Of a DNA stretch of 64,000 nt, positions 11,494 to 24,716 are shown piece by piece. The notes beneath the pieces are model-generated. The model was not told the origin of the DNA, ran no database searches, and saw nothing but the letters and a program-made list of their open reading frames with translations. Numbering within the stretch: position 1 is the stretch's first letter; each line of letters begins with the position of its first letter. The stretch is from Pegea sp. RAD2-039 (lineage: Eukaryota > Chordata > Thaliacea > Salpida > Salpidae). Location of the stretch: assembly GCA_034620365.1 (NCBI GenBank), contig JAQGEQ010000240.1, positions 248,001-312,000 on the forward strand, read 5' to 3'. A program made the position numbers and the translations under genes.

Positions 11494-14400
11494 ATTTGTT
11501 TAGTTTTTAACATAACTCTTAAAACGGAATTGAAAAATAAAAGTTTGAATTACAACAACTCTTTAAAAATCGAGTTTTAACATGCCTCATAAAATATTAA
11601 TTTAAAAGAGGTTTTGTTATAAAAATATTATGTAAATAATAAAAAGGTTTATAAAAATAAAGTAAAAATTATGTTTTCTTGAAATATTTTATGCATTAAT
11701 TTAAAAACATTTTAACTGATCAAAAAAGGTTTATTGAAAAGTTGTATTCATTACTGTTTTTTGCTATTTAGATATTTTATACAAGGCAGACCAATTAGGG
11801 TCGTTTTAAGATTATAAAATTTTATTACAAGCTCAAAATAATTCTTGTTAATAGCAATTTTTAAAAACTCACCCAAGAATTAGAATAATATCTCTGGGGG
11901 CTGTTAAAAGTTAGTTTCTTAGCAAATATTAATAAAAATATGGTGGTACGTAAACTTTCATTGAAGAAAGAAAAATTAAATTATTTTATAATTTTCAAAA
12001 ACTTATCTAATAAAATTGCAGTTAAAAATTAAGGTTTATACATAGTAAATATTTATTTGAAAATCATTATGTAAACATTAAAATACACATAATCAAAATT
12101 GTTGAAACAAAGTGAGAAAGAAAAGAAAATATAAAAGTAAGGTTGTGAAGATATGACTTTTTGATGATATTGAAGTCCAAAGATTTTCAAAAAACGTTTC
12201 GACCAAATTAATATTTTATCTGAAACTTTATTATGCAAATATCTTGAAAACTATTGCTATCACACAAAAGAAATATATTTGTTATTTTTCTTTTAACAAA
12301 TAATATTTATTTATTTTAGATTTTATTTGTTTTTAACAATTATTCCTCATATTGTTGATTAAATTAAAAAAGTTGTTTTCAATGCAATAAATAAGATTTA
12401 TCAATATTTATAGTTACGGAAAATCAAACAAAAACGCTATAAACGAATTTTTCCATGAATTCACGTTCTACAAATTTACTTGTTAACTAGATGTTAAAAT
12501 GTTTTAAACACAAATTGATAAAAAAACAAGTTAGAAAAAGATTAATTTTGTTAAGATAGTAATTATAAAGTTTTAAGCAAATATCAAACTTTATTATGTG
12601 TATGCCTTTTCACTTGAAAGGTTCATTTTACTCTCATATTATAGTTTGATAATTACAACAGTATGTTCTGTAAATATCTGTTAAAATTATATTGTTAAAT
12701 TCTTTTAAGAAACTTGTCTTAAAAAATAATTTTAGAATAAGTTTGTTTAATAAAGTGACTTAAAAGTTAAACTAATAACAACTTTTAACAGTTTCTTGGT
12801 TGTCAAAGTATAAAAAAATATTTTCAAAAAATAGGAGACAGCTAAAACTTAAAAAATTTCTAACTGGCTTACAGTAAGTGTTGGAAATATTAAACGAAAC
12901 TCAATTTTAATAAAAGATAATATTAGTACGTTATTCCTTAGTAATCTAACCAAAGAGAATAAAAATTGTATCATGCTTGATTAACCTTAAAGAATTTTTG
13001 CTCAATCTTTAGATGTATGCAAATTGCACAGAAAAATTTTCTACAAAAAATAGAAAACTACAGAAAAAATAGAAAAATTTCCACAACTTTCAAATACAAC
13101 TAAAAACTGATAGTTCAATTTACAAATTAAAAAATATAGACTGGTCTCAAACATAACCTGCACTATATCATCATCTACTAGATAAACAGTATCGATACCT
13201 CTTAAGTCTTTTAGTCGTAGGTCTGTATTTGAGTAAGCAGTCTACTGACGTACTATAATAAAACGTGGAAGTTTTACATTGTAAAATATGTTGGTTACTC
13301 ATAAAACTTACCTTAGGTTTAATAATAAAACAATTTATGAACTCTAAATTACAGCAGACTAATTAGTTAGCACTGACTGCTTACATTTTACAGGGATTAA
13401 ACTTCAAGACTGTCTTATTTCTATAAAAAATTGACTTTCTCAATTTAAGTGGTTCAATTTTTTGAAAACACATTTTGTTGTTTAAGTTGTATTTACTCTA
13501 CTTTCTATTGTTAAATTATTGATTTACGTTTATGGTTCTATTTATTCATTTAGATTTATAGTCAATTTTCACTTTAAATGGTGTTACAAACTTTCTCTAT
13601 ATCAATTCTTCTTAGTTGATACTAAATTTTAATATCTGGTTCAACTTGTGTAACCTACAACTCTTAACTTCATATCTTGTTTTATTTAACAACAATGTAT
13701 GTTTATTACTGTTGATTAAATCTACAGCTGACTTCAGCTGTAATTTACATAAGAAAGGTTATGAGATAAAACAAGTTAAAATTGAAATTTAAAGTGACTT
13801 TTTAAGTTGGAAAAATTTAACAACTCTGTTTTTTTTTTCTACAAAATAGTTTATTTAATACCTTCTGTTAGTGATGTGAAGATTCTTCACGATTACTACT
13901 TTGAAGGTAGCAGCTTTGGACAAATTTTCAGCATCTTAATTAACAAAAAACAAGATTTTTTGCAATATAAGTTTCTAGGCTTGCTAGTAGTGGAGTTTTT
14001 ACATATCAAGGTGTTAAGTCAATCGTGAGTAGCATCTCGTGTTCTTTGTGAGATTCTGCCTCTGATACTACATATTATCAGCCGAGCAAATTGAAACTAG
14101 TTTTGTTTTAATCTTCAATATCAACCTGACTGAGCTTGTTTATCTTCAAAATTATTTCATTTCTTTTTTATTAAACAAAACACTCATAACAAAAAATGAA
14201 AATATTTAGAGAACTCCAAGATTTAAGAAAGAGATTTAGAGATTTAAGAAAGATCCATCTTCGAATCTTGTATAGATCCATAAATGACCAAATTCATTAA
14301 ACTGAAAAAAAATGTTAAAAATAAATAAGTCAAAAGATATTTGCTTTCAAACTCAAGTTTGGCCCCCAATAAAACGCCTTGGGTTGTCATTGAGGCCTAA

Positions 14401-14588
14401 ACCCTCACTTAAGAAGACCAAATGAGAAGAAAAACACTTTATTCTTAGTAGAAAACAATTATCTGAAGTTTCTGAGTTGTTATTTCTGCAAGATCTTTTT
14501 ATCTTATCAAGGTTTCTTGAATCATAATAATCATTATTATTCAAATTCAAAGATCACATCTGAAAAAGAACTTCCTGAAAGAAACCCG
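11494..14588. other. Intergenic stretch
   Basis: AT-rich sequence with no supported gene. A small local duplication of AGATTTAAGAAAG occurs near 14218-14264. Short open frames here have no recognisable motifs and look like chance. Confidence 0.45.
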
Positions 14589-16727
14589 TTAGATTTGTTG
14601 AGAGCAACAGAGATTTTTGTAAGCTCTGAAACATCAAGAAAAAATATAAATCTTGAAACTAGAATCAACTGACAAAGAATAGAAAGAAGTTTGTATAAAA
14701 AAAAGTTGTTTTTTCTGTTAGAAAAGTCTTAATTCAATGATCAAAATCAGACAACTTTTCAGACAAAAGTTTATCATCTAATATTTTCACTTAAATAGGT
14801 CATCCAACAAAGGGCCCAGACTTACAAAAAGAATTGTTTGAAAACACTTGAAGTAAACTGACCTGTTCATTGGCAACACACTGAGCATTTCCTGCAGAGC
14901 TTCTGCAAGTTTCAAACACTTAATCAGATCGATTGAAAAATTCCATTTTCAAAATATTTTTAAATGAAAAGAAAATCAACAGTTTTTGAATGAAACAAAC
15001 TTTTATCAATTTTGTAACTAACCTGTACTTAGATTGACAAGTCGCATCTTCAAAGAGACTTGAAGGATTTGAGCCAGTCTATTGATTGTTGTATCAATAC
15101 AAAACTCCGATGAACTATTTAACAAGTCTAGCAAAGAATCAATCACAGATTGAAGATGCTCTATCTTAAAAAGATTGGAATCCGACCCACGAGAGATAGT
15201 CTGGAGATAAATAAAATAATCTTATTTGATATTAATCGAATAAAAATCAAATTTAGTTTCGTAGAAGTCGTTTACAAACCTTCATGATTGATTTGGAATT
15301 TTGTATTGACATTAAAAAGAAATATTGAAGTTTTTCACTGAAATTTATGTAACTTGTGATGAGTTTTTCATCAAGAATAGATGAAGGTATCAAAGGTGAC
15401 TTGATACACCAAGCTAAAAGATATGCATGAGGTGTTAGAGGCAAGACTTTTTGGCTTCTATTTGTCGCTTTTAAAACTGTTCTCCATAATTTATCCATCT
15501 AAAAGTAAAGATTAAAAAATTTAATTTTTTGTTACAAATTTTGTAATTATTTAACCCAGTAGTTTGCAATTACATCTAAGAAGTGTTCTTTGAGTGTGTG
15601 GGTTCAAGTCCTAACTTATTGTCGAGGGGAACGGGGCCTATTGAGAACGGTAAGGTTTTCCTCCTAGCTAAGAGTTTAATAGTATCACTTGCCTTGTGGT
15701 TGCTATAGGAAAAAATTGACCTCAATGTCACTGACCCAGGTTACTAAGCAGTGTCACTATGCAGTAAAGGAGGCTAAGCACAATCTACACTGTTATCAAA
15801 GGCCACGTGTAGGTAGGAAGTAAGTATGGCTGTTAATATTCTTCTGTTACTACTTTGGTCTTCAAAGACCAGTCAAATAAATGAGGTTGCTAAAACAAGT
15901 TTAAAGCCAACAGATTTAAAATGTAACTTACAGATGTTATAGTTGAAGTAATTACATTTTGATCTGTTAACATCATTGTTTGAACAACCTCCATCAACTG
16001 TAAAGTTGGCCAGGAAGTTTTCTCATCATTACAACTTTTCATTTCATTCTGAAAACTGGAAATATTTGTTAAACAGAGAATGAAAATTTGAAGAGTGAAC
16101 TTACTATGAGTGGTAACAGGAAGTTATAGCGGTTAGAAACATACAAGAAAACCGTGAGCTTACATCAAGGCAAGCCACTAAATCCTTCACCCCATCTTTT
16201 TTTAACAAACAAAAATCTCTAACCAAACGTTTAGCAAGATGAATAGCATGTTCCCGTTCAGAAGTCTAAACATTCAAACATCAAATAAAGGAAGCATCTA
16301 ATTTGTTACAAAATTTACTTTCATCCATAAAGCAGCACATTCCAAGGCCGCTGAATCACCTAAAGTTATTGACATGGAAACTAATTTACAAAGAACTTCT
16401 CTTCTGTAGATGAAGATACTAAAGTGAATGGTTTTTATTGAGATAAAGTTTACCTGCATTCTTTTGAACCTTCTCTGTTCATTGTGAATAGAAGTTCAAA
16501 TGTTAGGTATCGAGTGTATTCATGAGTTTGTTCAGAAAAGTAAGTCAGAAGCTGCATCACAAGTTCTAGTTCATTCATCATACTAGAGCTTCTCTGGAAA
16601 TAATTTTTAAAATATTTTTTGAAAAAGAATTAAAACTTACTCTAGCGAAGTCATTATCAAAAGTAAACAAATGTTTATCGATATTTGTGATTACTTCATC
16701 TTTTGAAGATTGTGATTGGTGAGAATT
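14589..16727 (-). CDS. 3' part of an unrecognised helical-repeat-like protein
   Basis: Nine consecutive GT-AG exons hold one frame on the minus strand: 16641-16727, 16454-16593, 16319-16403, 16164-16265, 15932-16048, 15280-15498, 15023-15200, 14863-14902 and 14589-14625. Together they encode about 334 residues ending at a TAA at 14589-14591. The sequence is almost entirely amphipathic helix (for example NELELVMQLLTYF, LECAALWM and LQSVIDSLLDLL), resembling an ARM/HEAT-type scaffold, without catalytic motifs, signal peptide or membrane segment. The 5' end is missing: the most upstream exon begins at an acceptor, and no ATG exon could be found before it in the AT-rich DNA up to 20.5 kb. The last two exons are short and the final one is the least certain; other acceptors there also give early stops. 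The intron 15499-15931 contains a SINE. I cannot name the family. Confidence 0.65.
15550..15895 (+). repeat. tRNA-derived SINE, copy 1
   Basis: This is a GC-richer island within an intron, antisense to the host gene. Its start has a degenerate tRNA-like head: AACCCAGTAGTT in the place of an A box and GGTTCAAGTCC at 15601-15611, one base off the RNA polymerase III B-box consensus. A central tRNA-unrelated body follows, and the element ends near CAAATAAATGAGG. A 23-nt part of the body at 15717-15739 matches the reverse complement of 54500-54522 at 21 of 23 positions, and the head resembles the island at 46360-46515. Those matches support a repeated family rather than a chance tRNA-like string. 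Confidence 0.6.
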
Positions 16728-19700
16728 CTATAAGATTTAACAAAAATAAATTAAGAACTTAATTCATCATTTGAAAATCACAGATGATTAATACCAAATT
16801 ACATATTTAAAACTATTTAAGAATTTATTCAACAAAATTTAAAACATAAAATTGTAAATAAGATAAGTAGTTTATAACTTTCTTTTATAAAAATATCTAC
16901 AAATTTAAAAAATAAATTATTACAACTTGAAACTCAATATTTCTATAAAATATATTTTTTTAAAAGTCAAAAGTTAAAAAAGAAAAGATAATAAATTCAT
17001 AATTTTATAAGAACAAGATATTGACTGAAGAAAAAATAAGAATTAACACAATACACCAACTTGATATAAATATATTTCATATTATAATTAATAAACTTTG
17101 TTAAAAATATTTTATTATAATTTCAAACTAATATATTCACCACAAAAAGGCTTTTGATACTTCTTAACACATCTTTTATAAGAACAATAAACTTTGCTGA
17201 ATTATTCATATTCAAATATTTTCAATTTCAACAAATTTCATTTGCTCTCAACTAAAAAAATAATTTCTCTTAAAAGATAAATCAATTTTCATTCACTTTT
17301 CAATTTTTAATGACATTAATTTTTATCAATCTAAGTGAAAAAAAGTATTTGAAGTAATTTTTAAACTAAAAAATAATCTATAACTTATATTTATTAATAA
17401 ATATGTTGAATGATAAATATAGGAGAAACAATTGTCAAGTTATCAGACAAATAATTAAATAAAAAATAAAAAAAGTAAGCAAAATATGCAACATTTATTT
17501 TAGTGATTGAATTATTTTTTAATATATTTTTAATACAAGTTTCACTGAACATTTTTTAGATTAACCCAGAATTTACATCATTGCATCAACATAAATTTGT
17601 TTAAACAATATATATTTCACATAAACATCATGAGCATGAAAAAATTTTAATAAAATATCAGGTTTATAGATAAAGTTTGTTTTATTATTTTTAATTGTAC
17701 CAAGTTAAATTTCACTTCTAATTATATTGATGGAGTATCTTTACATACCCCAAAAAGTTTAAATTCAAGAATAACGGGAAAATCCCACATTCGAAAATAT
17801 TTCGCATCTTCTTAAGATTATCTTTTTACTTAGTACTTTGTTTAATATCTAGTTAAGGCACTACTGAATCTTCAGTTAGATAATATAACGAGTTTAAATG
17901 TAATAAAGTCTACATCATAAAGAAGAGACGAAAATAGTGTTTAACCTGATTAATAACGTTCATGAAAAATACATTTTACAAAATTTGAATTATAGTGATT
18001 TATCACAAACTTATTTCAATTTCTTTTACTTATTTAACATTTGTAACTAATTGTAACTATAATGGTAACTAATTATATTAATGACAAAAATTACATACTT
18101 TAAAGATAAAAATATTTGCGAATATGTTTGACAAAAATGATTAGGCTGATTAAAAGGGAAATTTTGTATAAACTATCCACCATTTAAAAATATATTAGAT
18201 AAATTAGGATCAGGGTTAACTTGATTTCTTCGAGTAGAATAGCTTGAGAAACAAACCTCTTCTACTCCGTATGCTAGTTTATATTTGTTCAAATAAGTTA
18301 CCTTCAATAATAGTATTGTTAAAATTAGAGATTTATTTTGAGCTAATCCTTTTTGTTTATTTCTAAATATTTATATTTTTATCATTAAATTGGTTTTGTG
18401 CTTCAAGAATATTTGAGCAACTTTTCGATATACAAAGCTCTTTGACGGTTTCATCAATTACTTTCAATACTCTAATCTCTATTAGAACTGTTCCCATGAT
18501 ATTGTTCGATTTCTTAGAAACTTATAAATTTGATGTTTTGAAAGAGTATGAATGTAGTGATCTATATTCAATATGATATTTTTTTTACAGAATAATCATT
18601 TCTATTTTATTTTAGATCAATCACCCTATATTCGAAATATATCGAAAATAAATGACCAATATTAGAAATACTAACAATATGGTATGTTGATCAACAAGAA
18701 AGTTTGATGAATATCTAATGTAAATGATTATATTTTTAAGGCAACTTTTTTTTTAATTTTTAAATCCACAGTTTATTATAATCAAAAGCTATAAAGTTTT
18801 TTTCTAGGACACATTTTATTTAATTAACTCATACATGGATCTGTACGATTTCTTAATTACAAACTTATATTGAAATTTTTTTAAGCCGTAAACTTTTCTG
18901 AAAAACGACAGTTTGGTTATAACTTTGATTATTTTGAATGATAATTTAGAATTGGAAGTTTGTTTACTCTTATGTTCTTTCAGCGAGTCTAAATCAAGTC
19001 CTTTGAATATTTTTGATTTTTTGAAATAGTAATTTAATAAAAAATACAAGATTGGTTTTATTTACACAGCAAAATTGATCAATAATTAAGTCAAGAAGAA
19101 TTAATTCAAGATGACATATATTTTAATTTTATAAGATATTTCTTTTCACTTTTATAAACGGATTGTTTTTATGAGTTATTTCAATACTTTATTTTAATAA
19201 CTGGTGAATGGTAAGTATTTCTTGAAAGAGTTTTGATTAAATTGTTTTTTATATTTGTGATAAAACTTTGTCTGCTTTTAATCTTAGTTCTTATTTACTC
19301 CATTTAGTTTTTTAATTCTTATTTTAAATTAGAGTAGCGTTGTTATTTTGACCATAAGTAGTCTTCATAATTATAATACAAATTGTTTCTATGTTGGTGG
19401 TTATAATCTGTCAAATATTTTTAACTAAAACATTTTGATCTAAAACTTAATTTTAGATGTCTTGAAATTTGTTGTATCATTTTATATCATAAATATGGTG
19501 CTAAAACTTGTTTGTTTTGTGGATAAAACCTAATAATAAATATAAATTTTAGATCACTTCTTATAAATTTAGATACCTTAATATTTTTCAAAGAATTTGT
19601 GATATAATCTCAATATTTTTATTTTGATAAAACATGAAAGCTTGTTTTGTATCAAGTTTTTCATATAAACTTATTTATTTATAACTTATTGTGAATTCTA

Positions 19701-20520
19701 ATATATTTCATTGCTTATTATCTGTATTTTCATGATTTTGTTTTCTCAAAAAGCAATTTATTTTAATTAATATTTGGTTTTTGAAAACTGTATTTATTTA
19801 TTTTATAGCCTAATCAAAAACACTTTATTCAATCTGAAGTTATATATAATGTCTATTTTTTTAAATAAAGTATATTTTTTACTTTTATGTTGAAATAAAT
19901 TTTGTTCTGAGTTTTATTTTTCTAAAGTTTAATATAATTATTCAACAATTCCTTAAATTGGTTTTTATTCAAACTTTAAAACTAAAAGAGTTTCTTATGT
20001 TGCTTGTTTTTTGAGGATGGTACATAATATTTTAAAAGTATTTTTTATATTTGTTTGTAATGTGAATCCTTATCCTAAACCACTAAAATTATTAAATTAA
20101 ATTAATCCTAAACCACCCAGAACAAAACTATTGTTTTATATATTTGATTGCTAAGTTTGTTGAAAGTTTTAAACTTAATTTATTGAAGTTCTTGATAATT
20201 TGATAAGTTTTTTTTTTCAGAAAGTTTATATCAATGTTTAACTTAACCTTTTAGCTTATCTTAGATGCTTAATTACGCTCAAAATTATAAATTGGTTACA
20301 AAAATATTTTGTAAATGTTTATTAATAGCTCTGCAAATTTTCATGAATTTGATTAATCACTAAAACATATTGCAATATATTATTCATGTTTGTTTCCTGT
20401 TAATAAATATTTGAACAAATTCATTTTTTTTTACCAAGACTTGTTTACTCATCAATTTTTTCATAATATGAATCAAACTTTTTATTATTTGTTTTAATTG
20501 AATTTTTTTTTACTTTTTAG
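16728..20520. other. Very AT-rich stretch
   Basis: No exon, repeat or RNA gene is convincing over almost 3.8 kb. It should contain the missing 5' exons and promoter of the helical protein gene (reading left from here) and whatever lies upstream of COX16 (reading right). A lysine-rich open frame at 18816-19049 has no recognisable motif. Confidence 0.4.
20503..20520 (+). other. Splice acceptor abutting the COX16 start codon
   Basis: A pyrimidine tract rich in T ends in TTTTTAG immediately before the ATG at 20521. Either an untranslated first exon is spliced here, or it is a trans-splice acceptor for a spliced leader. The sequence alone does not decide. Confidence 0.45.
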
Positions 20521-20823
20521 ATGATTTTTGATAATACAATAAAATCAATCGTTAAAAAGGTTAAAGACCCAGGTTTTCGCTCGGGAAGTGCATTTATAGG
20601 AACCCTGGTTCTTTTCTCTTTTATTTTAAAAGAATTTACTCAAATTCGGTACGATTTATCAAATAGAAGAAATAGAAGTATGGAGCTACATCGAGAAGAC
20701 GTTGAAAGACGAAAAGGTTTTGCCACAAGAATGGATAAAGCTCCTAATATAAATGACTTGTTTGAGAAGATGGTTGCCAGTAAAGATTTGGATAATTGGG
20801 AAAACAAAAGAGTTAATAAATAA
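20521..20823 (+). CDS. COX16: COX16, cytochrome c oxidase assembly factor
   Basis: One exon encodes 100 residues, close to the usual length of about 105. COX16 is a single-pass protein of the mitochondrial inner membrane that helps build cytochrome c oxidase, acting with COX1/COX2 assembly modules. The N-terminus is basic, one membrane helix follows (about residues 22-37, ending LFSFILKEF), and the hallmark KEFTQIRYD segment (36-44) matches REFSQIRYD of animal COX16. The C-terminal tail carries SKDLDNWENKR, equivalent to DSKFDDWKNIRG. The central linker is somewhat longer and more basic than in vertebrates. An acceptor-like AG sits directly before the ATG. Confidence 0.88.
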   Translation: MIFDNTIKSIVKKVKDPGFRSGSAFIGTLVLFSFILKEFTQIRYDLSNRRNRSMELHREDVERRKGFATRMDKAPNINDLFEKMVASKDLDNWENKRVNK

Positions 20824-21769
20824 ATTAATTCTTGTTTATGAATTGAAGAGTTATAAAAACATAATCAACAATTTTTTAAGTTTAGTTTAAATTTTAAACA
20901 GTTCTAAATCGAAGACAAGTTTTTAAAAAGTTTTTGTTATTTTGTTATCGAATAAAATATTTTGTTACAAAAATTGTTTGTACAATCAAAGTTCTTTTGT
21001 TACAAATTTGGTTGTTATAAGCACCATAGAGAATTTTTCTTGTAACACAGACAGAGTAATAAGAAATAATCTTCTCTTTAAACTAATCGATAGATCATTT
21101 TTTAAATTTATTTTAAAAACGTTCAATAAACAGTTTTGACAGTTTACTAATATGCAAGCAGAAAGTGAAAGTTCAGTTTCAAAGTATCATAAAAATAAAA
21201 AGACAAATAAGTTGCTAAAAAAATGCTATGTTGAAAATAGAATGCTTTTTAAGCTTTTTTCCTTTTTTTACGATTTTCTGTTATATGACCTTACTCTAGG
21301 TTCATCATTCTATTTTAGGCAAGCTTTTGACAATTTAGTTTAAATTAGGATTCCGGTTTTAAGAATTTTATATCTTATAAAGCTATTCTAATAAAAAAGG
21401 TGAGGGTTAGATTGCATAGTATTGATAAATATGAGATTATTAAGCTAACGAACAACATTTTAATTATAACTTGTTCGATTTAAAATAGTTTTGGTAAAAT
21501 ATTTAATTTAATGATAAGCTCAATAGATAGTTAAGACATCTAGTTTGACACCTGAATAAAAATATTTTGATTTGTAAGTCTTTTTATTCTATTCACTTTC
21601 AAGTATTAGCTGCCACAAATTTAAAGAATTTTTCATTGATTTGAGAGAAAGCAAAAAAAAAACTCCTGCTATGAAGTCAATATTTTAGTTAGTGATCTAT
21701 TCGTAGGTTGTTAAGAGTTTCAGTAATTCAGATTTTTGTGTTTTTTTGTTTAAAATCAGTGCCAGTAAA
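20824..21769. other. COX16 3' region and HSD17B7 upstream region
   Basis: This short intergenic stretch holds AATAAA at 20951-20956, a reasonable polyadenylation signal for COX16. Two small open frames at 20942-21139 and 21152-21343 show no motifs and read like chance frames in 3' flanking DNA. Confidence 0.45.
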
Positions 21770-23975
21770 ATGCATACAGCTTTACCAAAAAGGTTTGTCG
21801 TATTTACTGGAGTAACAAGGTTAGAGGTTTCTAAATACTACTAGAACGATTTGTAAAATAAAACAAAAAGTATTAGTTGTATAAGCAAAAGTTTTCACCA
21901 ATATTATAATAACAATCTACTAAAAATGGTTAATATTTTTGTAATACAAAATGAAATGTTCACAGTGGGATCGGTTATTGTATGATCCAACAATTTGCAA
22001 GAAGATACAATAAAAAATATTACATGCATCTGATTATTGCTTGTCGGTCCTCGCATAAGGGCCAGCAAATGAAAAATTTGTTACAAGAATCGGAAAATGT
22101 TGAAGTTTCTATTTTTAAAATGGATCTTGGTAACATTCAATCTGTGACGAAATGCTGTGCAGAAATTTCAAAAAAGTTAGTTTCAATTTTTAAGTGAAAT
22201 TTTAGTGAGTTTATTTTGTAAAATATTTTATTACTTTTAACTTTTGAGGTCTAGTTTTAGTAAATTCATTTGAATTATTTTAATGACTTAAATTAAATCT
22301 TATAATAAAAATTTTAAACATAAATTTTTTTTATTTTATTTAATTTAGAATCTCAACTTACTTCAATAAAACAATAAAAGTATTTCTAGGTTAGCAAATA
22401 AATGTTTCCATATTTAATTGACAATTTTAATAACATTCAAAATTTCAATTTCATTTGTAACAAATCGCATACAAAATTAGTTTACTTAGATGTTTCAAAG
22501 CATCAAAAAAGTCATTGAAACTAATAATAGAAATATGAAGTGTACTTAACGCTTTTATGTTTAGTTTGATCTATTGTAGATTCCCTAGAATTGATGTGAT
22601 GTTTTTGAACGCCGGAATTATGCCAGTTTCATGTATTAGATGGAATTATTTTCTCAAAAGCTTCTTCAACGGGTAAACCTCCACCTCCAAATATCTTAAG
22701 TGTTTTTAAATCTTATTTTTATGTCTAGAGACATCGGAAAGATTATGAAAAACGGAGAAGGACTTTTCAAACACAAAGATGAAATCTTACATAATGATTT
22801 AAGACTTATCTTCACTACTAATGTCCTTGGGCATTTTTTGATGGTTTCTACAGGGTCTCCATTTGTCCTGGCTTTATTGCTTATCTTCACAGGTACGACG
22901 TTTGAAGTCCAATTTAATGAATAGAAAAGTGACCGACACACCCGCAAAAGTGATTTGGACCACTTCAATGTCTTCAAATCGACAGTTTTTTCAACTTTCG
23001 GACATAATGTCAGCCAAGGGGTTAGTATTCCATCAATTACTTACTGTCAACTTTATGCGTTGCTAAGTACGCTTCTGTTGTTGCTACGCATCAAGTAGTT
23101 TTGTTGAGACTTGTTTGATGCGTCACTAATCAATCGAAATTAAAATTTGTTGAATAAAAGAATAAATCTTTAAAATTCTCGGATTATCTGGAAGATCCAG
23201 AAAATTCAATTAAGATGAATTATCAGCTTCTCTTTGTTTGGTTCAAGGGACTTTTGATGATGTCACTGAGTCTTTTTTTCTCGTTTTTTCATTGAAATTT
23301 TCGAAATAATTTTTGAGTAATTTTAAATTTTCTTATTATGCTTGAGTAGATATGAGATATAGTGACGTCATCAAAACACGCTGTTTAATGTTTCTAAACC
23401 GAAATTTCTTTTAATCATTAACCAATTAACTTAACTTTTCTAGGCCTGAACCTTACAGTAGCTCCAAATATGTCTTGGATGCTGTAGCAAGAGCTTGGAA
23501 TGAGGAATTTCGAACTAAAGATAATGAACAACTCGTTTACAGGTGCTCCTAACGCCCTAAGACTGGGTTTTTAACCCTAAATTTCCTCCAGCATTACAGT
23601 TGATCCTGGAACAGTTCTTACTCGACTTATGGCAACTTTCATTCCTCTTTGGGTCCTCTTCCTCTTTGCTGCTCCCTTTCTTTACCTTGTAAGTTCTTCT
23701 TATTCTAAAACTGATCCCAAATTCCTCTTTCACAGCTTCGAGTAATCAATCCTAGCAACAACATTTTCCCTAGTAACGCAGCATGCGGTTTTCTAGCGGC
23801 ATTTCAGACTCACAAGCCGCAAGTGAATCGCAAATTCTGTAGCTCGACTAATATGAGATGTCACAACTTTGTGAGGTCTGTTCAGCTGGACGTGACGTCT
23901 TCAGAGGCTTTTAACATCTTCAAAGAAGTCTCCCGAGTAGCAAACAATGTTTCCACCAAAGATCTTACCGATTGA
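21770..23975 (+). CDS. HSD17B7: HSD17B7, 3-keto-steroid reductase / 17-beta-HSD type 7
   Basis: Eight exons (21770-21819, 21966-22175, 22580-22672, 22729-22843, 22893-23020, 23444-23542, 23592-23688, 23736-23975) give 343 residues; human HSD17B7 has 341. The enzyme is an ER-membrane short-chain dehydrogenase that reduces the 3-keto group of sterol intermediates with NADPH in cholesterol synthesis, and oestrone to oestradiol in vertebrates. Visible motifs are TGVTSGIG (residues 13-20, cofactor loop), ACRSS, VSIFKMDL, FLNAGIMP (NAG at 97-99), NVLGHF, the catalytic serine in IWTTSM (Ser181) and the active-site YSSSK (Tyr203, Lys207). A hydrophobic segment at about 248-266 matches the membrane segment of the family. 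Four introns are only 47-56 nt. Two longer ones, at 22176-22579 and 23021-23443, follow exons 2 and 5; the latter contains TGACGTCA and the AAACAGCGTG motif. Tunicates and vertebrates keep this enzyme in sterol synthesis; which steroid it acts on here is unknown. Confidence 0.93.
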
Positions 23976-24171
23976 AGACGTCATAAAGGCGCAAATGACG
24001 TCACAAAGTGACTGATGCGTGACTGGTGTGAGCTTTATTGCTATGACTACCTTTTACTGACCATGGCTACCATTTTGCCTCAAAGTGCCTTCAAGTAAAA
24101 GGGTCTTTCCCTTTTTTGATTGAGCCCTTTTGAATAGACGATTTTTAGCAGATTAAATTCTATTGCTATAA

Positions 24172-24177
24172 AATAAA
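24172..24177 (+). terminator. Polyadenylation signal, HSD17B7
   Basis: AATAAA about 195 nt after the HSD17B7 stop codon. The convergent kinase gene begins its 3' flank shortly after: AATAAA on the minus strand lies at 24567-24572. Confidence 0.45.
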
Positions 24178-24716
24178 ATCTTGAAATGACAGGAAAATAA
24201 TTTGCAGGTTTAGAAAACTACGTTTCAGCTTGATAGTTAGTTTTTATTTTATGACAAAAGAAAACTTTTACAAATTCGATCTTCATAACAAGATATTTAA
24301 AATCTCCTAATGATAAAATCTTTGAATTAATAATAATGATTATCTTGGAAGAAAAAAGACCTACAAATCTTGATCTTAGTTGCTTTAAATGCTGATCCGA
24401 TTGTATCAGCCCATCTTAACCATTACTAAAGATTTTTGAGTTATCACTAAGAGTAAATATTTCTAAAGTTGCACCCTTAAAGTCTTAGATACTGATCCTA
24501 TTAATCTTATTCTAGTTTTTGAAATTGATAAAGCCTATTGAATCTAAATTAAGCTTTTAAGTCTTATTTATTTAGATTGTATGCCAATAAAGTTTTGAAA
24601 ATGTCAAAAAGTTTGAAATTTATTAGTTTATCATCTTAAGCTTTTATTGCCCAACAAAAACATCAAAATCGCAAAAAGAAATTTCTTAAAGTTTTTGCCA
24701 AAAAGCGACTCAGAGA
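24178..24716. other. Spacer between convergent genes
   Basis: No gene is seen in this AT-rich spacer between the 3' ends of HSD17B7 and the kinase gene. It holds the minus-strand AATAAA at 24567-24572, about 145 nt past the kinase stop. Confidence 0.45.

Noticed and set aside
14353-14550. 65-codon minus-strand frame after the helical protein gene
   Set aside because: It lies beyond the gene's stop codon, lacks an ATG start, and no acceptor joins it in the needed phase.
18816-19049. Lysine-rich 77-codon minus-strand frame
   Set aside because: Composition follows local AT-richness, there are no motifs and no splice partners; kept only as a remote chance of being an exon of the upstream gene.
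20942-21343. Two small plus-strand frames after COX16
   Set aside because: No motif or splice context; probably 3' flank.
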